NCBI GenBank assembly: GCA_047967505.1
Contig: CM106540.1
Length of the DNA stretch: 64,000 bases
Strand: one strand, 5' to 3'
Source of the DNA: Dipteris shenzhenensis
Lineage: Eukaryota > Polypodiophyta > Polypodiopsida > Gleicheniales
In this document: one piece after another, positions 11,462 to 23,297 of the stretch
How the letters are laid out: every line of letters begins with the position of its first letter
Position numbering within the stretch: the stretch's first letter is position 1
Notes under the pieces: model-generated
What the model was told of the DNA's origin: nothing
What the model saw: the letters and a program-made list of their open reading frames with translations, nothing else
Databases searched by the model: none
Program-made: the position numbers and the translations under genes

Positions 11462-13138
11462 CATAGATCTACCACTATTAACTTTACAGCAAACCAAGTT
11501 CAAGATGATTTCCCATGCATACTCAATGAGATGTTGACCAAATCTAGCATTCTTAACTTTATAGAAAATTAAATTCAAGACTGTGATTTTCTAAATTCTT
11601 ACCCATCATCTCCTTGGTACCCTTCATGTACCTCATGATGCACTTTTTAAGTTGTTGAGGACGCGATAGGTTAGGGACTTTTTTAAAAATATTTTAAAAT
11701 TTGAAAAAGTCAAAAAATAGCAAACCACAAGCTAGAATCACGATGTAGTAGGTCGTTTTTGCTTCCCAGGGGATAACAGATGACCTCCCACTCTTGAATC
11801 AAGCCACAACCTGTCTGAAAAGGAGGGACAACTTGTTGTATACACACCAAATAGTAAAAACGACCTAGTGTATGTTAAAATATAACTCCCATGTACCGGT
11901 AACCTACGAGAAGTAGGAGACTCCACATAGCAGTATTGACTTGTAGAGGCAACTATTACTTGCTTTTGGTGTCTACTTCACTTCAGGAGCTTGGAAACAC
12001 CTTCATTCTTGAATCTGGGATCATTTCATTGGATTTCTGACTCACTGTGTCAGTTTTTGCATTTTTCTGCCCAGGTGTTGGAACTCAAGTTTGGAGCAAC
12101 CATTTGCAGATCTATCAGTTTCGGTGGACTTAGGAGGTCCTAAAACTTCTATGTTGCTCATCATTCGCACTTCGGTGGAGTTTACAAATAGCTCTGTTTC
12201 CAAAAACGTTTTTTAGTCCGTGTGTTGGACCCAGTGATGACCACGGTTTCCAAAACCGTCTGTCCCATTGCGTTTCGGACGCCCAAAAATCCCACTTGTC
12301 AATCTTATGCGATTCGGTGGAGGATTTTCAGAGTTATAGATCTCTATGTATTCGATTCGTCTCTTTGTTATGCATTTTTCATTTTAAGGTTTTGAAACCT
12401 TAGATTTATGCCACATGGCAGTGGATAAGTGTTGACTCCCATTTCTCACTCATCGGTTGGGATTTTGGAGTTCTGCTAGAAGAGAGATATTTGCAGATTT
12501 TCTTGCTGAGTCCGATTATGCAATGGTGCCCATGTTTTGAGGCATCTCAGGTTCTATTTTCAGTAGCGGTCATTACCGTGGGACTATGATTTCTTGAGCA
12601 TACCTTATACAGATTACTCTCGTTGTAGTTTGAGCAGTGTGCGCTCATTCGTGGTGTGCATTGGGTTGTAGTGGATGATTTATACGCCATTTGGATGCAT
12701 TGCGATCCTTATTAGATGTGCTAATAGGCCTAAATTGCCTTGTGGGATGCTATTTTTATAGACACTTTGCACATGGATGCTATTTTATGCTGATGGACAG
12801 CTTTGACACATTGCAGGTGATGCACTGATAGTGCTATGCTCTCTTGGATGAGATATTATTAATGCATATGCCAGTGGATGGTGTTTATGCTTGAGTCATT
12901 TAGCACTTATTGGCATTTTGGATTGCCATTGCAGTTGGCATTTTCTTTTGGGCCAGATTTGCTCATATGGATGCATAGTATATGCACATGAGTCAGATGC
13001 TTTAAGACATGAGTTTTGGTGATATTTCACTCTATTGTGGCATACACATTTAGGTGCACCTGGTATTTGGTGTGATTCTCTCTTGTAGGTACTAGCATTT
13101 GGGATTTTTGCTTCACTTGCATCATTGCATTCTCTTCC
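11462..13138 (+). other. Leader-like non-coding region before nested copia gag
   Basis: No open frame of note. Near 11600-11660 the minus strand reads KKCIMRYMKGT, resembling the copia RNase H region motif RYLKGT, so a short inverted pol fragment may be present. From about 11940 to 13138 the sequence resembles a retrotransposon 5' leader running into the gag start at 13139. No direct 5' LTR was found. Confidence 0.35.
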
Positions 13139-14749
13139 ATGTCTGAAAAGGAGTTTTTTAGCATTAAAAAGTTTGATGGGACAAACTTTTCTTTGTGGAA
13201 AGAACAAATAAGGGATGTGCTTATTCATAAGAAGCAGATTAAACCCTTGGCAGGGATTGAAGCTGAGCCTGCAAATATGTCTGAGGATGATTGGAATGAG
13301 TTGGATGCATTAGCAAAATCTACTATTAGACTTTATCTTGCAAAGTCAGTTTATTTCACAGTAGTAAATGAGCAGACTACGGAAGATTTGTGGAAGAAAC
13401 TGTGTGCCACTTATGAAAAGGAAACTGCTTCTAATAAAGTTTACCTCATGAAGAGGTTGTTTGAGCTGCAGATGAAGGAAGGGGTCTCCATTGCTTCTCA
13501 CTTGAATGAATTCAATATTATTTTCAACCACCTTTAGGCTCAAAAAATGAATTTCGATGCGGAGACTAAGGCAATATTTCTCTTATGTTCATTGCCATCC
13601 TCATGGGATACCCTCCGTACAGCTATCAGTAACTCTGCACCTGGTGGAGTACTGAAATTTGATGATGTTGTGGGTAGCTTGTTGGCCGAGGAGATTAGAT
13701 GGAAGTCTATGGGCGACAACAAGCAGGATGCAGCCTTAAATGTGCAAAGGGGCAAATCACAGTTCAGGGGGAAGTCCCAAGAAAGAGGGAAGTCTCGTAG
13801 CAAATCCAGGGCACGGAACATTGAGTGTTACCACTGTGGCAAGAAGGGCCATATGAAAAAGGATTGCTACAAGCTGAAAAGAGAGCAAAAGGATAAGAAA
13901 AAGAATGCAAATTGGGGTGCAAATCAAAAGGAAGAGAGTCCAAGGGAGGACAAAGGAAAAGTGAAGATCGAGGAGATCAATGCAGTCACACATGATAGTG
14001 ACAATGACGTTCTCTTCATGTCTAGTTTATCTGCAGAGTTGCTTACCACTTCAGATGATGCATATTCCCATGATTGGATTTTGGATTCTGGTGCTTCATT
14101 CCATGTTACTCCCCATAGGGAATGGTTCTCCACTTATGACAGTGGAAAGACACGTTGTGTGCATCTTGGAAATGACAATGCATGTGACATAGTGGGAGTA
14201 GGTGACATAAAGTTTTCTTTTGCAAATGGGTCTGCATTTATTTTGAAACATGTGAGACATGTGCCTAAGTTGACCAAGAGTCTTATTTCAGTGGGTCAGC
14301 TAGATGATGCTGGTTTTCACACCACTTTTGGCTTTCAGAGTTGGAAAATTCAGAAGGGCTCTATGCTTTTGGCCAGGGGTGCCAAGTGTGGGACTTTGTA
14401 TCCCTTACATGTATCAGGGGTATTTGATCATGTTGTTGCAATAACCAAGCAGCCAAGCACTTCTTTGTGGCTTTGCAGGTTGGGGCACATGAGCCAGAAT
14501 GGCATGAAACTCTTATGCCATTTGGGTTATGTACCACATTTGTGTTTCTCTGATTTTGAATTTTGTGAGCACTGTCTTTATGGGAAGCATACTAAATCAG
14601 CCCATAAAAGAAGGGGAAAGAAAGAGTTTGAAAAGCTTGATTTGGTGCATTCAGACGTATGTGATCCCATGCCTACACGGTCATTAAGCGGGGTTGAATA
14701 CTATGTGACATTCATTGATGATGCAACTAGGAAAGGGCTTATGCTATAG
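13139..14749 (+). pseudogene. Nested copia gag, protease and integrase N-half (broken)
   Basis: Gag starts MSEKEFFSIKKFDGTNFSLW, the usual copia gag opening. A single in-frame TAG at 13535-13537 splits gag, and the same frame resumes directly. A complete CCHC zinc knuckle (CYHCGKKGHMKKDC) begins at about 13828. The aspartic protease motif WILDSGASFHVTP begins at about 14075. A GAG-pre-integrase segment (LWLCRLGHMSQNGM, then CEHCLYGKHTKSAH) follows. The integrase core begins LDLVHSDVCDPMP and its first Asp is visible. A frameshift near 14733 ends the frame. The domain order GAG-PR-IN-RT is diagnostic of Ty1/copia. The copy is not functional. Confidence 0.9.
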
Positions 14750-15120
14750 CTCGGAAGAGTGATGTGTTTCAGGTATTTCAGAAATGGCTGGCCTTGGTTG
14801 AGAATCAGTCAGGTAGAACGCTTAAATGCCTATGAACTGACAATGGTGGAGAGTACTCTCTCATGACTTTCAGCATTTCTGTGATACACGTGGGATTAAG
14901 AGGGAGCTCACATCCCCTCGTACTCCAGAGCAAAATCGAGTTGCAAAAAAGATGAACCTACCATTCAAGAAAGGTTGCAATGCATGCTTTCCAATGCAAG
15001 CCTTTCTGGTGGTTTTTGGGCTGACGCAATGAAGACTGCAGTGCATGTGATGAATGTAAGAGTTTGGATGGTGGTATTCCTTAAGAGGCATGGAGTGGCA
15101 AGAAGCCCTCTTACTCTCAT
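14750..15120 (+). pseudogene. Nested copia integrase core remnant, frameshifted
   Basis: In changing frames the sequence reads KSDVFQVFQKWLALVENQSG, then TDNGGEY (second integrase Asp region) after an in-frame stop. It continues with a TPEQN-type motif and a WADAMKTAVHVMN-like stretch. At least two indels and one stop separate these pieces. Confidence 0.75.
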
Positions 15121-16175
15121 TTGTGTATATTTGGGTGTGAGGCATATGCACATGTGCCAAAAGAGCTTCGACAGAAGCTAGATCTTAAGTCTAGGAAATG
15201 CATCTTTCTAGGTTATGGTGAAAGTGGAGAGATGGGCTATCGTCTCTGGGATCCAGAAGCAAAGAAGGTCATACGCAGCCATGATGTAGTCTTCAATGAG
15301 AAGAAGATGCATAAGGAACCCATGAGGGATGTGGAAATGAGGAGAATCACTTTTGAGGATGTGAATCCACCTGCATATGTTGATAGACAGCAAGCTGTCC
15401 ATGCACCAAATGTGCAAGAAATGGTACCACCAAGTACTCCCACACATATACAATCAAGGGTAGATGATGGATCATCTATTGGTGGAAATGATGAGCCAAA
15501 TGTGGCTGATATGCAGGTGGGACAGCAAGCTGAAATGCCCTTGAGAAGATCATCTAGAGTGTCTAGACCGCCTGATAGGTTTGTTCCAGGGGTAGACTAT
15601 GTGATGCTTACTGATTGCGAGGAGCCTTCTTGCTACAGAGAGGCTATGATGCGCGAGGATCAATGCAAGTGGGAGTATGCTATGCAATCAGAGATGAGTT
15701 CACTTATGAAGAATAAGACTTGGGACTTGGTTTCTTTGCCACATGGAAAGAAAGCATTGCCATGTAAATGGGTCTACAAGATGAAGGTCACAGGTAATAA
15801 TGTGCCTAGGTACAAGGCCCGTTTGGTCGCTAAAGGGTTCAAGCAAGAGAAGGGTGTGGACTTTGATGAGATATTCTCTCCGGTTGTGAAGATGACCACA
15901 CTTGGATGCATGCTTGGACTAGTGGCATCAGAGGATATGGAGCTTATGCAAAGGGATGTCAAGACAGCTTTCTTGCATGGGGATTTGTATGAGGAAATTT
16001 ACATGGTGCAGCCAGAAGGCTTTAAAGAAAAGGGTAAAGAGCATTCAGTTTGCAAGTTGAAGAAGAGTCTCTTTGGTCTTAAGCAAGCACCTAGAGAATG
16101 GTATCAGAAGTTTGATGCTTTCATTTGGTCCCAGGGTTTTAGGAGGAGTGAAATTGATCACTGCCTCTACATTAA
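15121..16175 (+). pseudogene. Nested copia integrase C-terminus and N-terminal reverse transcriptase
   Basis: Opens with CIFGCEAYAHVPKELRQKLD and KCIFLGYGESGEMGYRLWDP, the conserved end of copia integrase. A linker and a KARLVAKGFKQEKGVDFDE reverse-transcriptase opening follow, with the DVKTAFLHGDL catalytic motif and LKQAPREWYQKFD. The frame runs to LYIKW at about 16175, after which the YVDD catalytic box should appear. Instead the sequence jumps into late RNase H, so an internal deletion of very roughly 190 codons removed the RT active site. Confidence 0.9.
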
Positions 16176-16547
16176 ATGGTGTCGTGGATGTCTCACGCAC
16201 AAAAGTGCATTGCTTTGTCTACCACAGAGGCTGAGTATGTTGCAGCCACAGAGGGTTACAAGGAGGCTATATGGCTTGATCGGCTAGTGGGAGATTTGGG
16301 GATTTATACAGGTGTACCGACATTGCATAGTGATTCCATGAGTGCTATTCAGTTAGCACGGAATCCGGTCTTTCATGCAAAGACCAAACACATTGATGTT
16401 AGGTACCATTTCATCAGGGAGGTACTTGAGGATAAGTGCATAGAGCTTGTCAAGGTTCATACAGATGATAATCCTACAGATATGTTGACGAAGAGTCTAC
16501 CTAGTCAACGGTTTGAGTATTGTCATGTATTGATGGACATTGGATAG
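16176..16547 (+). pseudogene. Nested copia RNase H, C-terminal part
   Basis: Reads VSWMSHAQKCIALSTTEAEY, then HSDSMSAIQLARNPVFHAK and KHIDVRYHFIREV, ending DMLTKSLPSQRFEYC: the standard end of copia pol. It is in a different frame from the upstream RT piece because of the deletion junction near 16176. Confidence 0.9.
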
Positions 16548-16587
16548 TATGCTCACTGGTTGTTCTCGCTTAAAGGCACATTGTCCT

Positions 16588-16600
16588 TTAAGTGGGAGCT
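16588..16600 (+). other. Polypurine tract of nested copia
   Basis: TTAAGTGGGAGCT immediately precedes the 3' LTR and matches the AAGTGGGAG tract usual in plant copia elements. Confidence 0.75.
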
Positions 16601-16775
16601 TGTGGGGGTTAAAGGTCACTATACCTTTACCCCAGTTATGTACAATACTCAAACACATATATAAATGAATGAAAAAGAAGATTAGGGTGGTTTTGCACCC
16701 ACCAAAAACTTGTGTGGCTCTTTGTTTCTCTCTCTCCCTCTTCTGTTCTTGCTTCCGTTGAGAGCACTCTCAACA
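16601..16775 (+). repeat. 3' LTR of nested copia
   Basis: Short LTR of about 175 bp, TGTGGGGGTTAAAGG to CTCTCAACA. It contains ATATATAAATGAATG and a CT-rich end. The outer copia RT sequence resumes directly after it. Confidence 0.75.
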
Positions 16776-16777
16776 AA

Positions 16778-17700
16778 CTCCTCATCATCCATGAAAGTCG
16801 CCGAGTCTACCACTTCTTTGCAGAGTTTGACATGAAAGATCTTGGACTTATGCACTATTTTCTTCGTATTGAGTTATGGAGAGACTCAGACATATGTTGA
16901 CAGTCTCCTGAAGAATTTTCATAAGGCAAATTGCAAGATTGCAACCCACTCCCATGAAACAGAGTTTGAAACTTCCTAAAGATCCATACAAGCCTACAGT
17001 CAATGACAGATACTATTGGCGACTCATCGGATCTCTTATATATCTGACTATCGCACGGTTAGATATTTGTTATGTAGTAAGCTCACTAGCATACTTTATG
17101 GCAAATGTCTTACTGGAATGAGCCAAAAGAGCCTTGAGCTACATCAAAGGTACAAGTCTTTTTAGAATAGAATACAGAGGAAGTCATCTAAGGTCACATG
17201 GATACTGTGATAGTGACTATGTCAAAGATCATGAGACTTGGATATCCACACAAGGATATGTATTTTTCCTTGGTAAAGGTGCTATATAATGGTTGTCAAA
17301 TAAATAGCCAATTGTTTCTTTTTCTTCAATAGAAGCATAATATAGAGCACTCACTACAGGTGCATGTGAGGCTATATGGCTCAGAAGGCTATTGTCAGAA
17401 ACATATTACTTTGATGAATCAAAGCCAACAACAATATACTATGATAATCATTCGGCTCAAGGATTGGCCAAGAATCTAGTACACCACTCTAGGACCAAGC
17501 AAATTGATGTCAGAGAGCACTTCGTTAGAGAAAGAGTGTTACTTGGTGACATCACACTGCAACATTGTGATAGCAAAGAGAATGTTGCAGACATCTTTAC
17601 CAAACCACTTGGCAAAGGGATTTTTGAAAAGCACCAACAAGCTCTTGGTTTTTGTCTCAGAGGAAAAAAATTCCCATTAAAGGGGTGTGATGGAATGTAA
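16778..17700 (+). pseudogene. Outer copia: C-terminal RT and RNase H remnant
   Basis: Resumes with KLLIIHESRRVYHFF and FDMKDLGLMHYFLRIELW, which in copia elements lies just downstream of the YVDD box. Then PMKQSLKLPKDP, a DICYVVSSLAYFM segment and RNase H pieces (IYYDNHSAQGLAKN, TKQIDVREHFVRE, NVADIFTKPLGKG) ending near 17700. Several stops interrupt it. The nested copia therefore sits almost exactly at the RT active site of the outer element. Confidence 0.85.
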
Positions 17701-17778
17701 TGTTTAGTCCTTCTTTGATTCTCCAAAATCATCATCTTGAGGGAAGGCCTACTTCATGATGGTGATCTTGAGGGAAGG

Positions 17779-17983
17779 TGTTGAGGAACCATCTCAACAT
17801 CATATGTTTGATATGTGAATAGCACTAGGAAAGGGTTAAAGACCCTAACCCTAACCCTAAAGGTATATATATTCTACATTTTCAACTAAATCTAGTGTAT
17901 CGTTAGTCATTTGTGGTGTAATCTCTAGTTGTGCCCTCTCTCCTCATCTCCAGTCTTCTCCTCTCCCTCTCCATATTTGTTCA
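17779..17983 (+). repeat. 3' LTR of outer copia, with telomere-like motif
   Basis: 205 bp, starts TGTTGAGGAACCATCTCAAC. Carries CCCTAACCCTAACCCTAAA at 17843-17861 and GTATATATATTC, in the same order as the 5' LTR. Confidence 0.8.
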
Positions 17984-17999
17984 TGGCTTGCTCTTATTA

Positions 18000-18103
18000 T
18001 TGGGGTAATGGCTTGCTCTTACTATTGAGAAGCCATCCATAGCATTATACACATGGAGAAGCATTGTATTCTTTGAGAGAACACTTGTGCTTGCATTAGA
18101 TAG
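18000..18103. repeat. ~104 bp direct repeat flanking the copia element, right copy
   Basis: Matches 10307-10410 with a few substitutions. The 16 bases between the LTR end and this copy (TGGCTTGCTCTTATTA) match an internal part of the repeat itself, as expected at a junction between tandem units. Confidence 0.8.
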
Positions 18104-18125
18104 CTATTAGAGAGATATAACAATT

Positions 18126-21100
18126 AAAAATATGGAGGATCTTGCTATAGATCCTTCTATAGCTGTTGAGATTCTAGATAGGGAAGGCTATGAAATGATA
18201 GAGAAGGTACTCTATAAGAACATACAAATTCTTGCTTTCTTTGTGGCCTTAGAGGCCACTTCATCAGGGATTGCCCCTCTTGGGTGAATCATAGGAGAGT
18301 AGAACCTAAGAAGGAAGAGGAAGAAATAGAAGCTTTTGAGGAAATTTTTCCAAAACCACTAGCTACCATGACCCAAGAAACCAAAGGAAAATAAGAAAGC
18401 TCAAAATAAATGAAAGGCAAGAGTGTTGTTAAGGAGAACACGTTTGAGGTACTCGAGGAAGATATGGAGAGCTTTGAGCAGGGAGAAGAGGAGAAAGTAA
18501 TCCCCAACTCATAGTCTTTCAAAGAACAACTTAAAGAAGCAAAACAAACCAATGCAGAGAATGAAGAACCGCCTTTCGCAGTGGTCAAAAGTAAAAGGGG
18601 AAACAAAGCTGAAAAGAAAACCTTCCTAACGAAGAAGAGCACTCCAAAGTAGAGGACCATCTGGAAAGAAGTCACAAACCTGGAAACTACAGAGAAGAGG
18701 ATTTTTTCAAAGGGATTTGCATTTCTACCCGCAAGTCTAGTTGCCTTTAAGGAGTAAAAATAGTAGATAAATATGTCAAAGAACAATTCAAAAAAGTTTA
18801 ATTACTTAATCATAAATGTTCAAGGATTGACCAGCAACCTTAGACTAGTAATTGAGGAGGTGGTTAGAGGGTCTAGATGTTAGGCTAGACTTCATATATT
18901 TGCCATAGGTGAAGGTAGGAGGAGACCAACCTAGGTGGCAACCGCAACAACAAGTAATAGTAGAAGGAAATGCAACCCTAGGTGGGTCAAATTATTTAGA
19001 AAAATATCTTGGGAGAACTCCCCATACCTAGTTCAAGTGGGATAGGCATTGAATTTATAGACAACAAACTCAATTGCAATATATATTTTGTTATTTTCCT
19101 AGCACAATTAGGGACAGAACTCTCCTCTAGGATGCTTTTCCTTTCAAAAATGCATCCATTGTGATGCAAGACTAATGCAGGACAGATAGGTGGCAAAGGC
19201 TTGGGCAAATGTAATAAAAGGAAGTGATCTTGATGCCCAACCATTGCAAGGAAGTGGCACTAATAGATATGTGATAAGACACTCTTTTACTTGGAAAAAT
19301 TACCAAGTTGGAGATGCCCACAGAATAGCAAGATTGACATACTTTATATGTCTAAGATGCTAAGTGACAAATCTCCAATTTGCAAATGGAGAGGATCAAA
19401 GTCTCTCACTTTTTCTGATAATAATCTATCCAATTGTATACAGATGGATGGTTGGGAGAGAAGACCAAGACTTGGTTAAAGGATGATCCCTTCTTCTTCC
19501 AATTACCATATGCATTTTTAAAGGTAAATAAGATCTAGGTTAATGCCTTCATAGAAACAACATGCATTACGAATAAATGGCTGAGAGCAATTGATAGGAA
19601 TAAAAGAAGAGTAGGTGTAGCTAGACAAAAGAGAAGACATGATCTTGAAAGTCAATTGGAACTTTAACCTTCTAATTTTTCTAAACAGGGTTAGTTGAAG
19701 CTCAAAATGGCTAGAGTAGAATTAAGTAATGAGGAACGAATTGTTGCATAGTAGTTTCAGAAATACATGAGTGAATGGTGGGCTAGCAAAGGGGGATAGA
19801 CCCCATGAGGAGATGTTTAGAGATATAAGAAAGAAGCATGCACAAGAGGGTATTAGTAAAGTTGGAAGTGGATAGAAAAATAATTTTGGACAAGGCAAGG
19901 ATCAATCGGGTGTTTATTGAACACTACAAGGGGCTCTTTGGAGACTCAACGTAAGAAGTAAATAACCACTAGCTAGGGAAAAATGTAGACAAACCAAACC
20001 TAGGGTGGTAGTAGATTATGATGTTATTTATCTAGATAGGAATCCCACTTTAGAGAAACTCAAAATTGCAATAAATGGTATGGCTTGAGGCACAAAACCT
20101 TGAGAAGAAAGCTTATCTGTAGAATTCTACCAAAGGTTTTGGGACAAGTGGGGCCTTTGCTCTTGTTCTTTGGTAAGAAATCAGTAGAAAAATGTGCAAT
20201 AGAAACAAGGATTAAAACAAGAATGATCAAGTTGATTCCCAAAGGAGGAAACAAGGAGTAACTTAGAAATTGCAGGTTGTTGACTATGCTTAATACTTGC
20301 TACAAAAATTGTTAGCCTTGAGGCTAAAGGACAAAATGCAAGTTTGGATAAGGGAGGAACAAAAGGGGTTCATAAGAGGTAGGCACATACTTGAGGCAAT
20401 TATTACTCTTTGGGAAGCCTTGAATATGCAGAGGAGAAAGGTTTGGACATCTGTTTTTTGAAAGTAAATTTTGCCAAGGCATATGACAAGATGGAGTGGG
20501 GATTTATAATTAATTCTCTTAAGGATATGGGTTTTAGGGAGGCCTTTTGTAGATTTTTTGAGGTTATCTTAAGTCAAGTAGCTACCAAGGTAGAGATAAA
20601 TGGTTTAACCTCCCTCTCCCGTTTTTACTTTAGTCAATCAGATAGGGTTTTGCTCTTTCACCCTTATCATTTGCCATAATGGTTGATGCGTGGTTTGGCT
20701 TGTATGGAGAAGAGTGGATGATGGGATGATTAAGGGAATTTAATTAGAAAGTAAGAGATAATTTTTTTGTTAGCAATTTGTTGATGATACAAATATAACT
20801 ACTCAAAATGATGAAGGTTCAATAGGGAATATCCTAGATTTCCTGATGGTCTTTTGTTTGGTGGCCTCAGGCTCAAAGATCAACCATCACTAAACAAGGA
20901 TATATGGAAATATAAATCCTCCCCCCAACATGCTCATAGATAAAGGATGAAAGGTAATAAAGGAAGAAGAAGTCTTTAGATTATTGGGAATCCCCATGGG
21001 GTTCTAGTCCTTGAAAGGATAGATGGGATTGGGTTGTCAATAAGATCACGGGTAAGGTCTCTGTATGTAAGGGCCTTCGATCTTTGTTGTTGGCAAGGAG

Positions 21101-22165
21101 AAAATTCGAAACTAAGCACTTTTCGTACGTTTCTATCTTCTAATTCATCTACTAATTGGTTCCCCTCAAAGAAGGGTTTTCCTTTTTATAGGGAGGGCCA
21201 AAGTTCAATGGAAATTTTGCACCATGCCCAAAAAGTTAGGGGGTTGGGGATAGTCAACATAGAGAAGTATGCAGCCAAACTTATGGGGTAATGGTTCTTG
21301 AGAGATTTCCAAAAACTAGAGATAGCACTTGGGAAACAATGGTAAGAAGGAATCTTACCGAAGTCAAACCTATCATATGTAAAAAATGGAAATATTTTTC
21401 TAAACTATCTACCATTTTTGGCCTAGAACCTTGTACCACCAAAGGTTTTGAACATTGTGGCAAGATCTTTGGGATAGATAGACACATACAAGGGTTGAGG
21501 ATAGACAATTCCAAAGAAATTACAACCGTAATCAAGTTAACTTGTTGCTAACATCGGTGAGAAAAAATCTATGGGACATAGACACATTTAGCTAAATGGG
21601 GAGAAGGTTGCAGGCTACACTACATGAATTTAGGTGGATGGGCTGAAATAATCTTCTCCCTATTCCTATCTATGTAGAATGAGAAGAGGAATTAGTGGAC
21701 CACTTAAATAAAAAATGGCACAGGAGGGATAGTCCCAAATTATGAGATGGCAGGTATTTTTGCCTCTTGTGGTTGATAATACATAAGAGACATGGATAGC
21801 TAGTAAGGCAAGAAACATTAGGTTGTTACGATGGGAGGTGCAAACTATGCTTTAGGGCACATGAGTCCTCCCTCATATCTTGTGGGTCATCTATGCATGT
21901 GTGGGACATAGTCAAAAGTCATCTGTGCTCTTTTTCTTTTAATTATGCATACATTATATTAGGGTACATGCCTAAAAGTTTTATTAGGGATTGGACTATT
22001 ATCAAGGGCCAAGCTCAATGGAGCATCTGGCTACAAAGAAAAGCTAAGCTCTTTAGATATGAATTGATAACTTCAAGTCAATTTTTCCTAAACATGGTGG
22101 ATGCTTTCAGGAACGCGACAACAATTTGGAGAATGTGTTCATATTGTTCATCAAATTCATGATTG
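18126..22165 (+). mobile_element. Degenerate L1-type LINE
   Basis: Gene order is that of a plant LINE. An ORF1 end with a CCHC knuckle comes first (CFLCGLRGHFIRDC, 18233-18274) and then an acidic tail. The endonuclease start follows (NVQGLTSNLRLVIEEVV, about 18806-18870), then reverse transcriptase (VNFAKAYDKMEW at about 20463, QFVDDT at about 20774-20794). The C-terminal region ends with QWSIWLQRKAKLFR at about 22017. Dozens of stops and indels make it non-functional. No poly-A tail or target duplication could be defined, so the ends are approximate. Confidence 0.75.
20410..20679 (+). pseudogene. LINE reverse transcriptase fragment
   Basis: The best preserved part of the LINE. It holds the palm motif FAKAYDKMEW (the Asp of motif A) followed by INSLKDMGFREAFCRF and VEINGLTS. 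The motif C box reads FVDD in another frame about 100 bp downstream, so at least one indel separates motifs A and C. Confidence 0.75.
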
Positions 22166-23145
22166 ATGTAAGAATAAGGCTACCTTGTACTGATAATCAC
22201 AATAGACTTAATCATATAGATAATTGAATGTACAACAACTACAAGATAAACACAATTAAGGATAGTTTTCCTTCAACAATTAGATAGATAATTGAAGGTA
22301 CAAAGAGATTAAATTTAGTTTAAGGCTCAACCTCCTATAGCTTTTATGCACTCTCATGTTCATGACTAGTGAATTCTTTTATTCAAAGTCAATCCTATCT
22401 TTGAGTATGATGGCACACATTTGTGCCAAGATAGGAAGATATTAAGCAATCATAGCCCTTGATAGATGAATTAATCGAAATCTTTAAAACTCATACAACT
22501 TTCATTTCCTCAGTTCCCTCCCCCGATAATAGTGCCAAAATTTGTAGTATTTTTTATTCCTTAAGTTGTGTGATTTTAGTTACCTAAAATAATTGTGTTT
22601 GCTCATGGTTTCTTAGATGATTGCAATCTAGCTTAAAGTCATATCAAATTAGATGACAAATGGAGATAATATCAATGCGTAGAGCTTTAAAAAGGGAAGG
22701 GTTGAGAAAGGTATTAGCATCAAGAAGTAATCTCCTTCATATAGATATGGGGTTTGGTCCTAATGTCTGAGTGTAAGGGTTGAGGGTGTGAATTGGGGAA
22801 GTGAATAGGGTTATGAGATGGTTTGTTGAAGGGGTTTAATATCTTGATAAGAATTGAGTTTAAGGGATGAGAGTATAGATTGGAGGGGTGGAAACAAGGT
22901 TTTTTGTTGACAACATTTAAGAGTTGTAAGATTAGCCAAAGTAACATGATATTGGCTTTAAAGAGGGATTTGTTTGTAGAAAAAGGCTTGAAGTGCAGAT
23001 TAGGGATAGTGGGAGTGAGGGTGGAGTAGGTTGCGCTAGCAAGAAGGAGAGGAAGTTTGGGGATTAATGTACATGATATAGCAAGTTAACGTTAAAGAGC
23101 ATGCTAACACACATTCATAGTGTGTAGGAAGGAAGGACATAATGG
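22166..23145. other. Intergenic, no gene seen
   Basis: AT-rich, with short open frames only and no recognisable domain or repeat boundary. Confidence 0.4.
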
Positions 23146-23241
23146 GACATGTGTAAAGATGGATTGCGCTAAGCCTAGTATAATGTGCAAGAAGAGTGCA
23201 TAATCTACGGGGGCTCAAAGTGCATAAGAAATTCCATGGGG

Positions 23242-23297
<56 letters not shown>

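Larger units (their letters stand above)
10413..17983 (+). mobile_element. Ty1/copia LTR retrotransposon (outer element) with a second copia inside
   Basis: Bounded by two LTRs of the same family (10413-10643 and 17779-17983), each starting TGTTGAGGAACC and ending TTGTTCA. The 5' LTR is followed by a primer site, and a purine-rich GAGGGAAGG precedes the 3' LTR. The interior starts with a long leader. The only outer-element coding sequence found is the end of RT and RNase H at 16778-17700. Gag, protease, integrase and most of RT are missing or replaced by the nested copia. Immediate flanks are TGGTT and TGGCT, a possible 5 bp target duplication with one mismatch. Confidence 0.75.

Noticed and set aside
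11738-12100. Search for a direct 5' LTR of the nested copia
   Set aside because: TGTGGGGGTTAAAGG or a near match was not found between 11.3 and 13.1 kb, so no 5' LTR is annotated.
18289-18786. 165-codon minus frame
   Set aside because: It is antisense to the LINE ORF1 end that carries a clear zinc knuckle and acidic tail. The Ser/Phe-rich composition is the complement of Lys/Glu codons.
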